From NCBI RefSeq assembly GCF_900105145.1, contig NZ_LT629752.1, positions 186,001-250,000 of the forward strand: a stretch of 64,000 nucleotides of DNA. The letters are read 5' to 3'. Positions 33,781-43,627 of the stretch are shown here, in pieces. Within the stretch, counting starts at the first letter, position 1. Every line of letters begins with the position of its first letter. The notes beneath the pieces were generated by a model, which had not been told where the DNA came from, ran no database searches, and was given only the letters and a program-made list of their open reading frames with translations. Source of the stretch: Polaribacter sp. KT25b. Its GTDB lineage: Bacteria; Bacteroidota; Bacteroidia; Flavobacteriales; Flavobacteriaceae. The position numbers and the translations under genes were made by a program.

Positions 33781-35298
33781 TTATAAAAGAGATTTTTGTG
33801 TCATTTCTTTTGGTTGATCAACGCCCATTAAGTCTAAAATTGTAGGGGCAATATCACCTAAAACTCCACTATTTATTGATTTTATTTCTTCATCAACTAA
33901 AATAAAAGGAACAGGATTTGTTGTGTGCGCTGTGTGAGGAGATCCATCAGGATTCATCATTGTTTCACAATTACCGTGATCTGCAATTACTAAGATAGAA
34001 TATCCGTTTCTTAAACCAGTTTCTATTACTTCTTTTGCACAAATATCTACAGTTTCGCAAGCTTTAATTGCAGCTTCCATAATTCCTGTATGACCAACCA
34101 TATCTCCATTTGCAAAATTTAAACAAACAAAATCTGCTTCGCCTTTTTCTAAATCTTCGCAAAGAGCATCTTTTAATTCGTATGCAGACATTTCTGGTTT
34201 TAAATCGTAGGTTGCAACTTTTGGTGAGTTTCTTAAAATACGAGATTCACCTTCAAAAGGTTCTTCTTGGCCGCCAGAAAAGAAGAAAGTTACGTGAGGG
34301 TATTTTTCTGTTTCGGCAATTCTAATTTGTTTTTTTCCAGCTACGGATAAAACTTCACCTAACGTATTTTTAATATTTTCGTTATTGTAAATAACATTAA
34401 TGCCTTTAAAAGATTCATCATACAAAGTCATTGTTGTAAAGTATAAATCTAATTTTTTCATTCCAAATTCTGGAAAATCATTTTGGCTTAGCGCATTTGT
34501 TAATTCTCTTCCTCTATCTGTTCTATAGTTAAAGAAAATTACAGCATCGCCCTCTTTTATTTGTGCTTTTGGAGATCCATCAGCATTAGTAATGATAATT
34601 GGTTTGTGAAATTCATCTGTTAAACCAGCTTCATAATTTTCGTTGATAGTTTTTAAAACATCCGTAGTTTTTGTGCCAATTGCATTTACAACTCCGTCAT
34701 AAGCAATTTTAACACGTTCCCATCTATTATCTCTATCCATAGCATAATAACGCCCAGTAACAGAAGCTAATTCTCCGGTACTTTCTTTCATATATTCTTG
34801 AACTTCGTTGATGAAAAATGTAGCAGATTTAGGATCACAATCACGACCATCTGTAAATGCGTGTAAAAAAACGTTGTCTACTTCATTTTCTTTGGCAACA
34901 TCTAAAAGACCTTTTAAATGATCTATGTGCGCGTGAATACCTCCATTAGAAACTAATCCTAATAAATGTACATTTTTATTATTTTCTTTGGCATATTTAA
35001 AAGTATCTAACAATACTTTTTCTTCGCCTAAAGTTTTTTCTTTAACAGCTTTATTTATTCTTGCTAAATTCTGATAAACTATCCTACCAGCTCCTAAATT
35101 CATATGACCAACTTCTGAGTTTCCCATTTGTCCTTCTGGTAAACCAACATGTTCTCCATCTGTCCTTAATTGTGCATTAGGGTATTTGTCGTATAAACTA
35201 TTGATAAAAGGTGTTTTAGCATTGTAAATTGCGGATACTTTAGGGTCTTGTGTAATTCCCCATCCGTCCAAAATCATTAAAATAACTTTCTTGTTCAT
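33781..35298 (-). CDS. gpmI: 2,3-bisphosphoglycerate-independent phosphoglycerate mutase
   Basis: This glycolytic/gluconeogenic enzyme interconverts 3- and 2-phosphoglycerate through a phosphoserine and two Mn ions. It is 505 residues, the standard length. The nucleophile serine is in GQMGNSEVGHMNLGAG at about residues 57-72. Metal sites include LMILDGWG at the N-terminus, then CLNFANGDMVGHTG and VIADHGNCETM near the C-terminus. The C-terminus GDIAPTILDLMGV is typical. It leads a unit with the thioredoxin-like lipoprotein gene. Confidence 0.97.
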   Translation of the reverse strand: MNKKVILMILDGWGITQDPKVSAIYNAKTPFINSLYDKYPNAQLRTDGEHVGLPEGQMGNSEVGHMNLGAGRIVYQNLARINKAVKEKTLGEEKVLLDTFKYAKENNKNVHLLGLVSNGGIHAHIDHLKGLLDVAKENEVDNVFLHAFTDGRDCDPKSATFFINEVQEYMKESTGELASVTGRYYAMDRDNRWERVKIAYDGVVNAIGTKTTDVLKTINENYEAGLTDEFHKPIIITNADGSPKAQIKEGDAVIFFNYRTDRGRELTNALSQNDFPEFGMKKLDLYFTTMTLYDESFKGINVIYNNENIKNTLGEVLSVAGKKQIRIAETEKYPHVTFFFSGGQEEPFEGESRILRNSPKVATYDLKPEMSAYELKDALCEDLEKGEADFVCLNFANGDMVGHTGIMEAAIKACETVDICAKEVIETGLRNGYSILVIADHGNCETMMNPDGSPHTAHTTNPVPFILVDEEIKSINSGVLGDIAPTILDLMGVDQPKEMTQKSLL

Positions 35299-35345
35299 TG
35301 TCTTAAATTGAACAGTAAAAATAAGAAATATTTTGCGGATTTTAT

Positions 35346-35374
35346 AAAATTTTAACGAAACCGATAACGTAAAC
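35346..35374. repeat. Short dispersed repeat, copy 1
   Basis: AAAATTTTAACGAAACCGATAACGTAAA resembles 36022-36049 at 25 of 27 core positions with a one-base gap. On the minus strand it encodes the end of a 23-residue frame with ...YSLRYRFR then stop. Confidence 0.5.
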
Positions 35375-35564
35375 TATATGTATTGATAATTAAGTTAAAA
35401 TCATCAGTTTTTTGCTTTAACATAAATTGTGATAACTTTTAGAAAAATAGATTAAGAATGTTAAACGGCTGTTAAATATGGGTTTTAGCTGAAACGTTTT
35501 TACTTTTTAGAAGTCTTTTAAATATAACAAACAAATAATTATTAAACTTAAAACTTTATTTATC

Positions 35565-35951
35565 ATGAAAAAATTAATCCTACCAATGTTACTTTTCTTT
35601 TTTGCTTTCTCAACAGTAAATGCAACTAATAATGAAGATGATCCTAAAGAAGTAAGATCAGAAATTACACTAGTATATAATGTTAGTGCTTTTTGTAAAC
35701 TAATTCAAATGGGCGATTATGATGCTGTAAGAGCATTAATTAAAACAGGCGAAGATGTTAATCAAAAATCTAATGGATTAACGCCATTAATGTTTGCAGC
35801 AAGACATAATAAAGCAAAAATTGCAAAATTATTAATTGATAATGGCGCAAAATTAAAAACAAAATCAGATAAAGGAAGTATGACAGCTTTAGATATTGCA
35901 AAAAGATCGAAAGCGGTAGATGCCATAAAAGTTATAAAAGAAGCACTTTAG
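35565..35951 (+). CDS. Exported ankyrin-repeat protein
   Basis: This 128-residue protein has a signal peptide (MKKLILPMLLFFFAFSTVNA). Two ankyrin repeats follow: MGDYDAVRALIKTGEDVNQKSNGLTPLMFAARHNKAKIAKLLIDNGA, then a final unit with MTALDIAKRSKAVDAIKVI. Ankyrin repeats bind proteins; the partner here is unknown. The gene stands alone between two copies of a short dispersed repeat, has a long 5' leader (about 260 bp to gpmI) and ends at a strong terminator. Confidence 0.85.
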   Translation: MKKLILPMLLFFFAFSTVNATNNEDDPKEVRSEITLVYNVSAFCKLIQMGDYDAVRALIKTGEDVNQKSNGLTPLMFAARHNKAKIAKLLIDNGAKLKTKSDKGSMTALDIAKRSKAVDAIKVIKEAL

Positions 35952-35981
35952 TATTATTATTTGAATTAATTAATCTAAAGT

Positions 35982-36018
35982 AAAACAGACTGTCATTTTT
36001 TGGCAGTCTGTTTTTTTG
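35982..36018 (+). terminator. Rho-independent terminator of the ankyrin gene
   Basis: The 11-bp stem AAAACAGACTG/CAGTCTGTTTT has an 11-nt T-rich loop and a T-run. It begins 30 bp after the stop. Confidence 0.85.
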
Positions 36019-36021
36019 TTT

Positions 36022-36049
36022 AAAATTTTACGAAGCCGATAACATAAAT
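36022..36049. repeat. Short dispersed repeat, copy 2
   Basis: AAAATTTTACGAAGCCGATAACATAAA is the partner of 35346-35374. The two copies flank the ankyrin gene in direct orientation, 676 bp apart. Confidence 0.5.
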
Positions 36050-36331
36050 AAGTATGCAAATAGCATCGATAAAAATAATTAATTTTCTTTTCTGTAACTT
36101 TTTTAAATTTTTCACTTTATCAAAAGTTGGAACTCTTGTTCTTTTTTAGACTGATAATCATTCCTAATATCGAAATTATAGCTAAAAGGTCTTATTTTAT
36201 GAGTGATTAAAAATCAATTAAATGTTGTCATAAAACTACTATTATTCCTTTTGGATTTATATGAACAGAACTTTTAACGAGAAATAATTATGTTTAAATT
36301 ATAAAATTCTTAATTTTACAAGGTAAATTTT
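36050..36331. other. AT-rich intergenic stretch, nothing else recognised
   Basis: No reading frame, RNA gene or strong hairpin was found between the repeat and the hydroxylase gene. A TTAATTTTAC close to 36310 could be a degenerate -7 element for the hydroxylase. Confidence 0.5.
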
Positions 36332-38092
36332 ATGAAATCCTTAACAAGTATGCGTTTTGAAATTAATGAAATAACTAAAAAGTTGCCTATACATTTACAC
36401 AAGTTTGTTGTAAAACAACCTTATAATGAATATACAACACAAAATCAAGCGGTTTGGAGATATGTAATGAGAATGAATGTAGATTATTTGAGTAAAGTTG
36501 CTCATAAATCATATTTATCAGGATTAAAAAAAACGGGTATTTCTATTGATACTATTCCAAGAATGGAAGGAATGAATAGAATTTTAAAAGAAATTGGTTG
36601 GGCAGCAGTTTCTGTAGATGGTTTTATTCCGCCAAATGCTTTTATGGAATTTCAAGCTTATAATGTTTTGGTAATTGCTTCAGATATGAGAACCATAAAC
36701 CATATTGCATATACGCCTGCTCCAGATATTATTCATGAAGCTGCAGGTCACGCACCAATTATTGCAAATCCAGAATATGCCGAGTATTTAAGACGATTTG
36801 GTGAAATAGGAAGCAAAGCAATTTCATCTGCCAAAGATTACGAAATGTATGAAGCAATTAGGCTTTTATCAATCTTAAAAGAAGATCCAAATTCATCAGA
36901 AAAAGAAATAAATGAAGCGCAAGAAAAAGTGGAATGGTTGCAAAATAATATGGGCGAATTGTCTGAAATGGCACAAATTAGAAACCTACATTGGTGGACT
37001 GTAGAATATGGATTAATTGGTACTTTAGAAAATCCTAAAATTTATGGAGCGGGTTTATTATCATCAATTGGTGAAAGTGATTGGTGTATGCAAGATGAAG
37101 TTAAAAAACTGCCGTATTCTATTGAAGCCGCAAACATAAATTTTGATATTACAAAACCACAACCTCAATTATTTGTTACTCCAGATTTTGCTTATTTAAG
37201 TCTCGTTTTAGATGAATTTGCAAATACAATGGCATTAAGAACTGGCGGTTTAAATGGTGTTAAAAAACTAATTAATTCAGAAAATTTAGGAACCGTAGAA
37301 TTATCAACAGGAATTCAAATTTCTGGAGCTTTTACAAAAGTAATTCAGTATAAAAATAACAAAGTTGCGTATTTGCAAACAACAGGCGCAACAGCTTTAT
37401 CAAACAGAGATAAAGAATTAATTGGTCACGGAATTTCATCACACGCAAGTGGTTTTGGTTCTCCCGTTGGTAAATTAAAAGGAATTAATTTGCCAATTGA
37501 AGATATGAGTCCAAGAGATTTAAGAGCTTACGGAATTTACGAAGGCGAATTTATGACGCTAGAATTTGAAAGCGGAGTAATTGTAAAAGGAAAAGCAATT
37601 ACAGGAACTAGAGATTTAAGAGGTAAAATTTTAATTATTTCTTTGGATGAATGCACAGTTACTTATAAAGACGAAATTCTCTTTCAACCAGAATGGGGAA
37701 TTTATGATATGGCAATTGGTAAAGAAGTAATTTCTGTGTATGCTGGTGCTGCGGATGTAAATTCTTTTGAAGATAAAAGCAAGGTTTCTGATGTAAAAAC
37801 GCATAAAATTTTATATTCAGAATCAGAGAAAGAATTATATGATTTATACGACCAAGTAAAACAAATGCGTGAAGCTAATTCAACATCAGAAAAAAAAATA
37901 ACAGAAATATTTAATCAGTTAAAAAATAAATTTTCTAATGATTGGTTGTTGAATTTAGAAATCTATGAATTAGCTTTGCAAAATAAGTATGCTTTAAAAG
38001 TAGAAATCTTAAAAAGGTTAGAAGAATTAAAGTGTAACAAAAGCTACACTAAACTAATAGAAAATGGATTAGTTTTGTGCAAAAATAAATAG
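36332..38092 (+). CDS. Aromatic amino acid hydroxylase (phenylalanine-4-hydroxylase type) with a long C-terminal extension
   Basis: This tetrahydropterin- and Fe(II)-dependent enzyme probably converts phenylalanine to tyrosine. It has 586 residues, about twice a typical bacterial PheH. The catalytic core covers about 40-330: QNQAVWRYVMRMN, IPRMEGMNRIL, the iron ligands in IIHEAAGHAPI (about 135-140), and PKIYGAGLLSSIGES, a family hallmark. A beta-rich extension of about 250 residues follows, with GVIVKGKAITGTRDLRGKIL. ATG 36350 (MRFEINEI) is an alternative start. A rhodanese gene follows by 6 bp. Confidence 0.9.
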   Translation: MKSLTSMRFEINEITKKLPIHLHKFVVKQPYNEYTTQNQAVWRYVMRMNVDYLSKVAHKSYLSGLKKTGISIDTIPRMEGMNRILKEIGWAAVSVDGFIPPNAFMEFQAYNVLVIASDMRTINHIAYTPAPDIIHEAAGHAPIIANPEYAEYLRRFGEIGSKAISSAKDYEMYEAIRLLSILKEDPNSSEKEINEAQEKVEWLQNNMGELSEMAQIRNLHWWTVEYGLIGTLENPKIYGAGLLSSIGESDWCMQDEVKKLPYSIEAANINFDITKPQPQLFVTPDFAYLSLVLDEFANTMALRTGGLNGVKKLINSENLGTVELSTGIQISGAFTKVIQYKNNKVAYLQTTGATALSNRDKELIGHGISSHASGFGSPVGKLKGINLPIEDMSPRDLRAYGIYEGEFMTLEFESGVIVKGKAITGTRDLRGKILIISLDECTVTYKDEILFQPEWGIYDMAIGKEVISVYAGAADVNSFEDKSKVSDVKTHKILYSESEKELYDLYDQVKQMREANSTSEKKITEIFNQLKNKFSNDWLLNLEIYELALQNKYALKVEILKRLEELKCNKSYTKLIENGLVLCKNK

Positions 38093-38098
38093 AATAGT

Positions 38099-38407
38099 AT
38101 GGGTTTATTTGACTTATTTAAAAGAAAAAACATGGGTGAAGAAATTAAAGAGTATTTAGAAAAAGGAGCAATTATTTTAGATGTTAGAACATTAGAAGAA
38201 TGGAATGAAGGTCATTCTAAAGGCGCAAAACATGTTGTTTTAACTATAATTCCTTTAGAAATAGAAAAAATAAAATCTTGGAACAAACCAATTATTGCAG
38301 TTTGTAGAAGTGGCGCAAGAAGCGGACAAGCAACTCAGTTTTTAAAACAAAACGGAGTAGATGTTATTAATGGTGGTCCTTGGGGTAACGTAGATCAATT
38401 TCTATAG
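38099..38407 (+). CDS. Rhodanese-like single-domain protein
   Basis: This 102-residue cytoplasmic protein has one rhodanese domain. ILDVRTLEEWNEGHSKGAKHV is the N-terminal CH2A-type strand, and the active-site loop is CRSGARS at about residues 70-76, with Cys as the sulfur carrier. The end is NGGPWGNVDQFL. It could act as thiosulfate or persulfide sulfurtransferase. It follows the hydroxylase gene by 6 bp and is likely co-transcribed, though no link between the activities is known. Confidence 0.9.
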   Translation: MGLFDLFKRKNMGEEIKEYLEKGAIILDVRTLEEWNEGHSKGAKHVVLTIIPLEIEKIKSWNKPIIAVCRSGARSGQATQFLKQNGVDVINGGPWGNVDQFL

Positions 38408-38431
38408 AGAAATTAAAAATCGATAGTTAAT

Positions 38432-39382
38432 TTAAAACTTAATAAGAGGAAATTGTTGTTCAATTTTCTCTTTTTTTATGCTTAAATTTCTTAGAAATTG
38501 CTGATGTTGCTCTGTGTTCTCGTGAAAAGGTTTGTGTAAAAGACCTTTTTGAATAACATCAATTTCTTTCATAATTGGTTTTGTTTCTTCAGAAAACCAG
38601 GTTTCTTTAAATTTTTCCCAAATGTAATTAATAGCTGTTTTATTTGGATGAATCATGTCTTCTGTATAAAAACGATAATCTCGTAATTCATCCATCATAA
38701 TTTCATAACTAGGAAAATAATAGCTGTTTTTTCTGTTGTCTACAATATTATGAATTGCACTAATTAAATGCGATTTACTTTGCGTATTTTCTATAAAGCC
38801 ATCTTTTAAATGTCTAATTGGCGAAACCGTAAAAAGTACAGTTATATTTTTATTTACAGTTTTTAAAAGAGCAATTATTGCTTCTAAACTTTCTGATATT
38901 TCATCAACAGAAAGCAATTCTTTTAAAAATTTTTTCTGTGGAATTTTATGACAATTAGCAACAATGCTATCTGTTTCTATAAATCTATAAACCCAAGAAG
39001 TACCAAGCGTAATTACAATATGTGTGGCTTCTTTTAGTTCTTTTTTGGTTGATGAAATAGCAGAATTTAAGTTACTTAAAAGTTTATTTTTATCAACAGA
39101 ACTTAATTTAGAATGTGCATCAAAAGAATGCCAAGTTTCATTATTAAAAATAAGGTCATCAAAAAAATATTCTTTTTCATTAATAGCATCTGCAATTAAA
39201 TTTTCAATTGCCTTCGGATGAAATAAAATTCCGAATGGATTTTGTGCTGATTGAAATTTAAAGTAACTTAATTTGTCTCCAATGTTTTCAGAAAAGCAAG
39301 AACCTAACATTAAAATTTTAGATTGATAATCAATAAGATTTCTAGTTTCTTTTTTTAACGGAATTTGAGTTTGAAGTTTCAT
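38432..39382 (-). CDS. GSCFA-domain protein (SGNH-hydrolase-like)
   Basis: This 316-residue protein has the family motif GSCFSENIGD at about residues 27-36, which names the GSCFA domain. The domain is thought to be related to SGNH/GDSL esterases: the first Ser region, VITLGTSWVYRF, and a C-terminal EDMIHPNKTAINYIW that supplies the Asp-x-x-His dyad. There is no signal peptide. Acyl-ester hydrolysis is inferred from the fold; no substrate is known. It is convergent with the rhodanese gene. Confidence 0.88.
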   Translation of the reverse strand: MKLQTQIPLKKETRNLIDYQSKILMLGSCFSENIGDKLSYFKFQSAQNPFGILFHPKAIENLIADAINEKEYFFDDLIFNNETWHSFDAHSKLSSVDKNKLLSNLNSAISSTKKELKEATHIVITLGTSWVYRFIETDSIVANCHKIPQKKFLKELLSVDEISESLEAIIALLKTVNKNITVLFTVSPIRHLKDGFIENTQSKSHLISAIHNIVDNRKNSYYFPSYEIMMDELRDYRFYTEDMIHPNKTAINYIWEKFKETWFSEETKPIMKEIDVIQKGLLHKPFHENTEQHQQFLRNLSIKKEKIEQQFPLIKF

Positions 39383-39414
39383 AAAATAAGTAGGAATGCT
39401 AAGATAAAATTTTA

Positions 39415-40716
39415 CTAGAATGTATTCAACTCTTCAATAATTTGATGAAAACTTAAACGTAAATTAACATCTTTACTTGTACAATTAGCAATTAATTTTT
39501 GCCATTTTCTTTGAAACGGATTACTAATTTCGTTTTCAGTAATAAGACTTGATAAATCTTCTAATAAACATCCAAAAGCTCTCGTCTCAACACGTTGAAT
39601 ATTATGAGCAAGAGTTGAATTTACATCATAAAAAGATGCCGCACCAAAATCACCAAAAAGACAATCTGCTGTTTTGTTTATTAAAATATTGTGCGCATAA
39701 AGATCTCCGTGATTAATTCCTTTGCCGTGTAATTGTGCGCAAACAGAAGCAATACTTTTAGCGATTTTTAGGATTTCTTTTTCATTAAAAACAGTTTTTT
39801 CATCATAAACATCTCTTGTGCAAGTTTCTAAACTTGGTGGATTTCCTAAATTAATATACGTTGGCGATATTAATTTCATTATTAAACCACTTTTCTTTTC
39901 AGGATGATTTTTAATTTCTCCTAATATTTGAATTAAATTTTGATGAGAACCACTAGATATCGAAATTTTCATTTCATCTTCTGGCAATCCATCACTCGTC
40001 ATACTTCCTTTAAAAACTTTAATTGCAACGTCTTCTTTTTCTGATTTCCAACTTGCTTTCGATATTAAACCAGAAGCACCTTCGCCTAATATTTCTTTAA
40101 GCGTAAACTCATTCCAGTCAAAAGAATTAATATTTGTGTTTGTTTTTGGTTGATGTGAAACAGGATTTCCACCAAAAGCAACCCAAGATAATTTAGGCAA
40201 CTCAAATAACCAATTAGGAATCAATTGTAGTTTGTTAGCAGAAATTCTTAAGAGTTCTAAATTTACACAATTACTCATTTCTGATGGTAATTCTTCAATT
40301 TGATTACCAGCAATTGTACATTTTTGAAGCAGCAAACAATCTCCAATACTTTTTGGTATTTTTTTAATTTCATTATTAGTTAAAATCAGCCATTTTAACA
40401 TTGGTGGAAATGCATTTTCTGGAACTGTTTTAATATGATTAGATTTAAAACCAATCATATTTAGAAGCGGTAATTTCTTTAATATAGTAGGGAATTCTGT
40501 AAAATTATTACGTTCGAAAAATATAATTTTTAAGTTCTTAAGTTGAGAAATACTATCAGGCAATTCTGATATTTGATTGTCAGATAAATCTAAAATTTCT
40601 AAAGTTTCTGAAAGTGATAATATTTCGTTTGGAAACTGCTTTAAACCGCAAGCTAATTTTAATCTTTTTGTTCCTATTAAACTTCCTGATTTTAATTGTT
40701 CTAAAGTGTGTGTCAT
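39415..40716 (-). CDS. Leucine-rich-repeat protein with a C-terminal protein kinase domain
   Basis: This 433-residue protein has no signal peptide or TM, so it is cytoplasmic. About eight LRRs (residues 17-205) show LxxLxLxxNxIxxLP spacing, as in ETLEILDLSDNQISELP. An eukaryotic-like kinase domain covers about 207-433: glycine loop GEGASGLIS, VAIKVF with the ATP lysine (about 232), catalytic loop HGDLYAHNIL (HRD changed to HGD, about 335), and GDFGAAS as the DFG. The Asp, Lys and Asn needed for catalysis are present. The target is unknown. An LRR-kinase is unusual in a flavobacterium. Confidence 0.88.
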   Translation of the reverse strand: MTHTLEQLKSGSLIGTKRLKLACGLKQFPNEILSLSETLEILDLSDNQISELPDSISQLKNLKIIFFERNNFTEFPTILKKLPLLNMIGFKSNHIKTVPENAFPPMLKWLILTNNEIKKIPKSIGDCLLLQKCTIAGNQIEELPSEMSNCVNLELLRISANKLQLIPNWLFELPKLSWVAFGGNPVSHQPKTNTNINSFDWNEFTLKEILGEGASGLISKASWKSEKEDVAIKVFKGSMTSDGLPEDEMKISISSGSHQNLIQILGEIKNHPEKKSGLIMKLISPTYINLGNPPSLETCTRDVYDEKTVFNEKEILKIAKSIASVCAQLHGKGINHGDLYAHNILINKTADCLFGDFGAASFYDVNSTLAHNIQRVETRAFGCLLEDLSSLITENEISNPFQRKWQKLIANCTSKDVNLRLSFHQIIEELNTF

Positions 40717-40732
40717 GTTATTTTATAGTTTA

Positions 40733-40740
40733 CAAATATA
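40733..40740 (-). promoter_or_regulatory. Candidate -7 element for the LRR-kinase gene
   Basis: Minus strand TATATTTG (exact TAnnTTTG), 17 nt upstream of the ATG. The -33 is not recognisable. Confidence 0.45.
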
Positions 40741-40771
40741 ACTATTATTGATTTTGATTAAAATTTAAATC

Positions 40772-40796
40772 AAAAAAAGCCCTTTAATAAAGGTTT
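40772..40796 (-). terminator. Weak minus-strand terminator downstream of alaS
   Basis: CCTTTATTAAAGG forms a short hairpin on the minus strand and is followed by GCTTTTTTTG. It overlaps the stop of the possible small frame at 40784-40930. Confidence 0.4.
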
Positions 40797-40930
40797 GTAA
40801 GTAAAAAAGATCTATAATAAACATCATTATATTTAAAAGAACTTAAATATTTATCTAATGTAAAAACAGCAATTTTGTTTTCTAGAGAAATTCCAAGTAA
40901 GAAAAAACTAGTTTTTTTAACGGACAACAA
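40784..40930 (-). CDS. Possible small ORF downstream of alaS
   Basis: A 49-codon frame from TTG 40930 reads like protein: LLSVKKTSFFLLGISLENK, then IAVFTLDKYLSSFKYNDV, ending TNLY. AAAGGAC lies about 8 nt upstream of the TTG, and a hairpin with a T-run overlaps the stop. It may be a small gene or the tail of a decayed one. The remaining bases 40931-41008 hold nothing recognisable. Confidence 0.25.
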   Translation of the reverse strand: MLSVKKTSFFLLGISLENKIAVFTLDKYLSSFKYNDVYYRSFLLTNLY

Positions 40931-41008
40931 TTTGTTAGTCCTTTAAAACTTCCATGATTTTTCCGGATATTAATTATTAGAATTTAAACGACTGATATTT
41001 TTGCTTTT

Positions 41009-43627
41009 CTAAACTAAATAATCTTTAGCTCTTTCTAAAACTTTAGGGATTCCGCCAGGATTTTTACCACCCGCAGTTGCATAGAAATTTTGTCCGCCAC
41101 CGCCACCGTGAATCAGTTTTCCTAATTCTCTAACAACTTTTCCAGCATCATAACCACGCTCATTTGCTAATTCTTTAGAAATATAACATGTTAACATTGC
41201 TTTGTCTTTTTTCACTGAAGAAGCAAAAAGTAAAAATAAATTTTTGTGTTCTTTTCCAATTGCAAAAGCAAGGTTTTTAATTCCGTTTTGGTCTAAATCT
41301 ATTTTAGTAGCTAAAAACTGAACTCCATTAATTTCTTGCAATTGATTTTTTAAATCACCAATTAAATTATTTGCTTTATCTTTTAATAATTGCTCAATTT
41401 GTTTTTTAAGCGATGAGTTTTCTTCTAATAAAGTATTTACTGCTTTTACAGGGTTTTTGGTGTTATTTAAAAGGTCTTTAACTTCAAATAAAGTTCTGTT
41501 ATTTTCAAAATAAAAATCTTTTACGGCATCATTTGTAATTGCTTCAATTCTTCTAATTCCTGCTGCAACAGCGCTTTCAGATTTTATTTTAAAATGCCAA
41601 ATATCACTTGTGTTTTTTACGTGAGTTCCACCACACAGCTCTACAGATTTTCCAAATTTTATAGCTCTAACAGTATCGCCATACTTTTCACCAAACAAAG
41701 CCATTGCACCTTCGTCAATTGCTTGTTGCATTGGTATATTTCTTTTTTCAATTAAAGGCAGTTTTCCAGAAATACGTGCATTTACAAAGTTTTCTACATC
41801 ACGTAATTCATCCACAGACATTTTAGAAAAATGAGAGAAATCAAAACGTAAATATTTAGAATGTACAGCAGAACCTTTTTGCTCTACATGCGTGCCCAAA
41901 ACTTCTCTTAAAGCTTGGTGTAAAAGATGTGTAGCTGTGTGATTACATTCTGTTCTATGTCTTTGTTTAGCGTCTACAGATGCTGTAAAACGATCGTCTA
42001 AATTTTTGGGTAAGTTTTTAGTAAAATGGATAATTACATTGTTTTCTTTTTTAGTATCTAAAATATAAACAATATCACCTTGAGAACTTTGTAAATATCC
42101 TTTATCTCCCACTTGACCGCCGCCTTCTGCGTAAAAAGGAGTTAAATTAAAAACAAGTTGATACATTTCGCCATCTTTTTTAGAAGTTACTTTTCTGTAT
42201 CTTGTTAATTTTACAGTAGTTTCTAAAGTATCATAACCAACAAATTCTTCAATTGAATCATCAACTAAAATAGTCCAATCTTCAGTAGTCATTTCACTAG
42301 CAGCTCGAGATCTGTTTTTTTGTTTTTGCAATTCGGTTTCAAACCCTTTTTCATCTAAAGTGTATCCTTTTTCTGATAAAATTAAAGCAGTTAAATCAAT
42401 CGGGAAACCAAAAGTGTCATACAATTCAAAGACTTTATCCCCAGAAATTTCTTTGGTAGTTGCTGATGAAATAATACCATCTAACAAAACTAAACCTTGA
42501 TCTAAAGTTTTTAAAAATGAAGTTTCTTCTTCTCTAATTACGTTTTCGATTAGTTGTTTTTGAGCTCTTAGTTCTGGGAAAGCTTCTCCCATTTTTTTAC
42601 TTAAAACATCGACTAATCTGTAAAGAAAAGGTTCTTTTTTATCTAAAAATGTAAACCCGTAACGAACAGCTCTTCTAAGAATTCTACGAATTACATAACC
42701 AGCACCAGTATTGCTTGGTAATTGTCCATCAGCAATAGAAAAAGCAACAGCTCTTACATGATCAGAAATTACACGAGTTGCAATATCTTGTTTTTCATCA
42801 TTACCATATTTTGTATCTGTAACAGCTTCTATTTCTCTAATAATTGGTGTAAAAACATCTGTATCGTAATTAGATTGCACGCCTTGTAAAACCATACAAA
42901 GACGTTCAAAACCCATTCCTGTATCAATATGTTTGTTTGGTAAATCTTCTAGAGTTCCGTTTGCCTTTCTATTGAATTGCATAAAAACCAAATTCCAGAT
43001 TTCTACCACATGAGGATGATCTTCATTAATTAAAGTTCTACCATCAACTGTTGCTTTTTCTTCTGCAGAGCGTATATCAACATGAATTTCAGAGCAAGGT
43101 CCACACGGTCCTTGTTCGCCCATTTCCCAAAAATTATCTTTTTTATTTCCTTTTAAAATTCGGTCTTCGTCAATATATTGTTTCCAAATATCATAGGCTT
43201 CTGTATCCATTTTTAAATTATCAGCATCATCAGATCCTTCAAAAACGGTTACATATAAAATATCTTTATCAATTTTGTAAACTTCAGTTAATAATTCCCA
43301 AGCCCAAGCAATTGCTTCCTTTTTAAAGTAATCGCCAAAAGACCAGTTGCCTAACATTTCAAATAATGTGTGATGATACGTATCGTAACCAACTTCTTCT
43401 AAATCATTATGTTTACCAGAAACACGTAAACATTTTTGAGAATCTGTAATTCTGTTCTTTTTTGGCTTTCCATTTCCTAAAAAGAATTCTTTAAATGGTG
43501 CCATTCCAGAATTTACAAACATTAAAGTTGGGTCATCCTTTGTTACCATTGGTGCAGAAGGAACAACTAAATGTCCTTTATTTTTGAAAAAATTTAAAAA
43601 AGTAGAACGAATTTCTTGAGATTTCAT
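41009..43627 (-). CDS. alaS: Alanyl-tRNA synthetase
   Basis: This 872-residue class II synthetase charges tRNA-Ala and edits mischarged Ser/Gly. The order is: N-terminal catalytic domain ([38 protein letters not shown]), a tRNA-recognition helical domain, then the editing domain with the zinc-binding HxxxH in [10 protein letters not shown] (about 559-564) and CGGTHV (about 663). The oligomerisation C-Ala domain ends with [14 protein letters not shown]. Length is normal. It is divergent from the M23 peptidase gene and starts within 20 bp of a short CCAAC/GTTGG dyad. Confidence 0.97.
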   Translation of the reverse strand: MKSQEIRSTFLNFFKNKGHLVVPSAPMVTKDDPTLMFVNSGMAPFKEFFLGNGKPKKNRITDSQKCLRVSGKHNDLEEVGYDTYHHTLFEMLGNWSFGDYFKKEAIAWAWELLTEVYKIDKDILYVTVFEGSDDADNLKMDTEAYDIWKQYIDEDRILKGNKKDNFWEMGEQGPCGPCSEIHVDIRSAEEKATVDGRTLINEDHPHVVEIWNLVFMQFNRKANGTLEDLPNKHIDTGMGFERLCMVLQGVQSNYDTDVFTPIIREIEAVTDTKYGNDEKQDIATRVISDHVRAVAFSIADGQLPSNTGAGYVIRRILRRAVRYGFTFLDKKEPFLYRLVDVLSKKMGEAFPELRAQKQLIENVIREEETSFLKTLDQGLVLLDGIISSATTKEISGDKVFELYDTFGFPIDLTALILSEKGYTLDEKGFETELQKQKNRSRAASEMTTEDWTILVDDSIEEFVGYDTLETTVKLTRYRKVTSKKDGEMYQLVFNLTPFYAEGGGQVGDKGYLQSSQGDIVYILDTKKENNVIIHFTKNLPKNLDDRFTASVDAKQRHRTECNHTATHLLHQALREVLGTHVEQKGSAVHSKYLRFDFSHFSKMSVDELRDVENFVNARISGKLPLIEKRNIPMQQAIDEGAMALFGEKYGDTVRAIKFGKSVELCGGTHVKNTSDIWHFKIKSESAVAAGIRRIEAITNDAVKDFYFENNRTLFEVKDLLNNTKNPVKAVNTLLEENSSLKKQIEQLLKDKANNLIGDLKNQLQEINGVQFLATKIDLDQNGIKNLAFAIGKEHKNLFLLFASSVKKDKAMLTCYISKELANERGYDAGKVVRELGKLIHGGGGGQNFYATAGGKNPGGIPKVLERAKDYLV

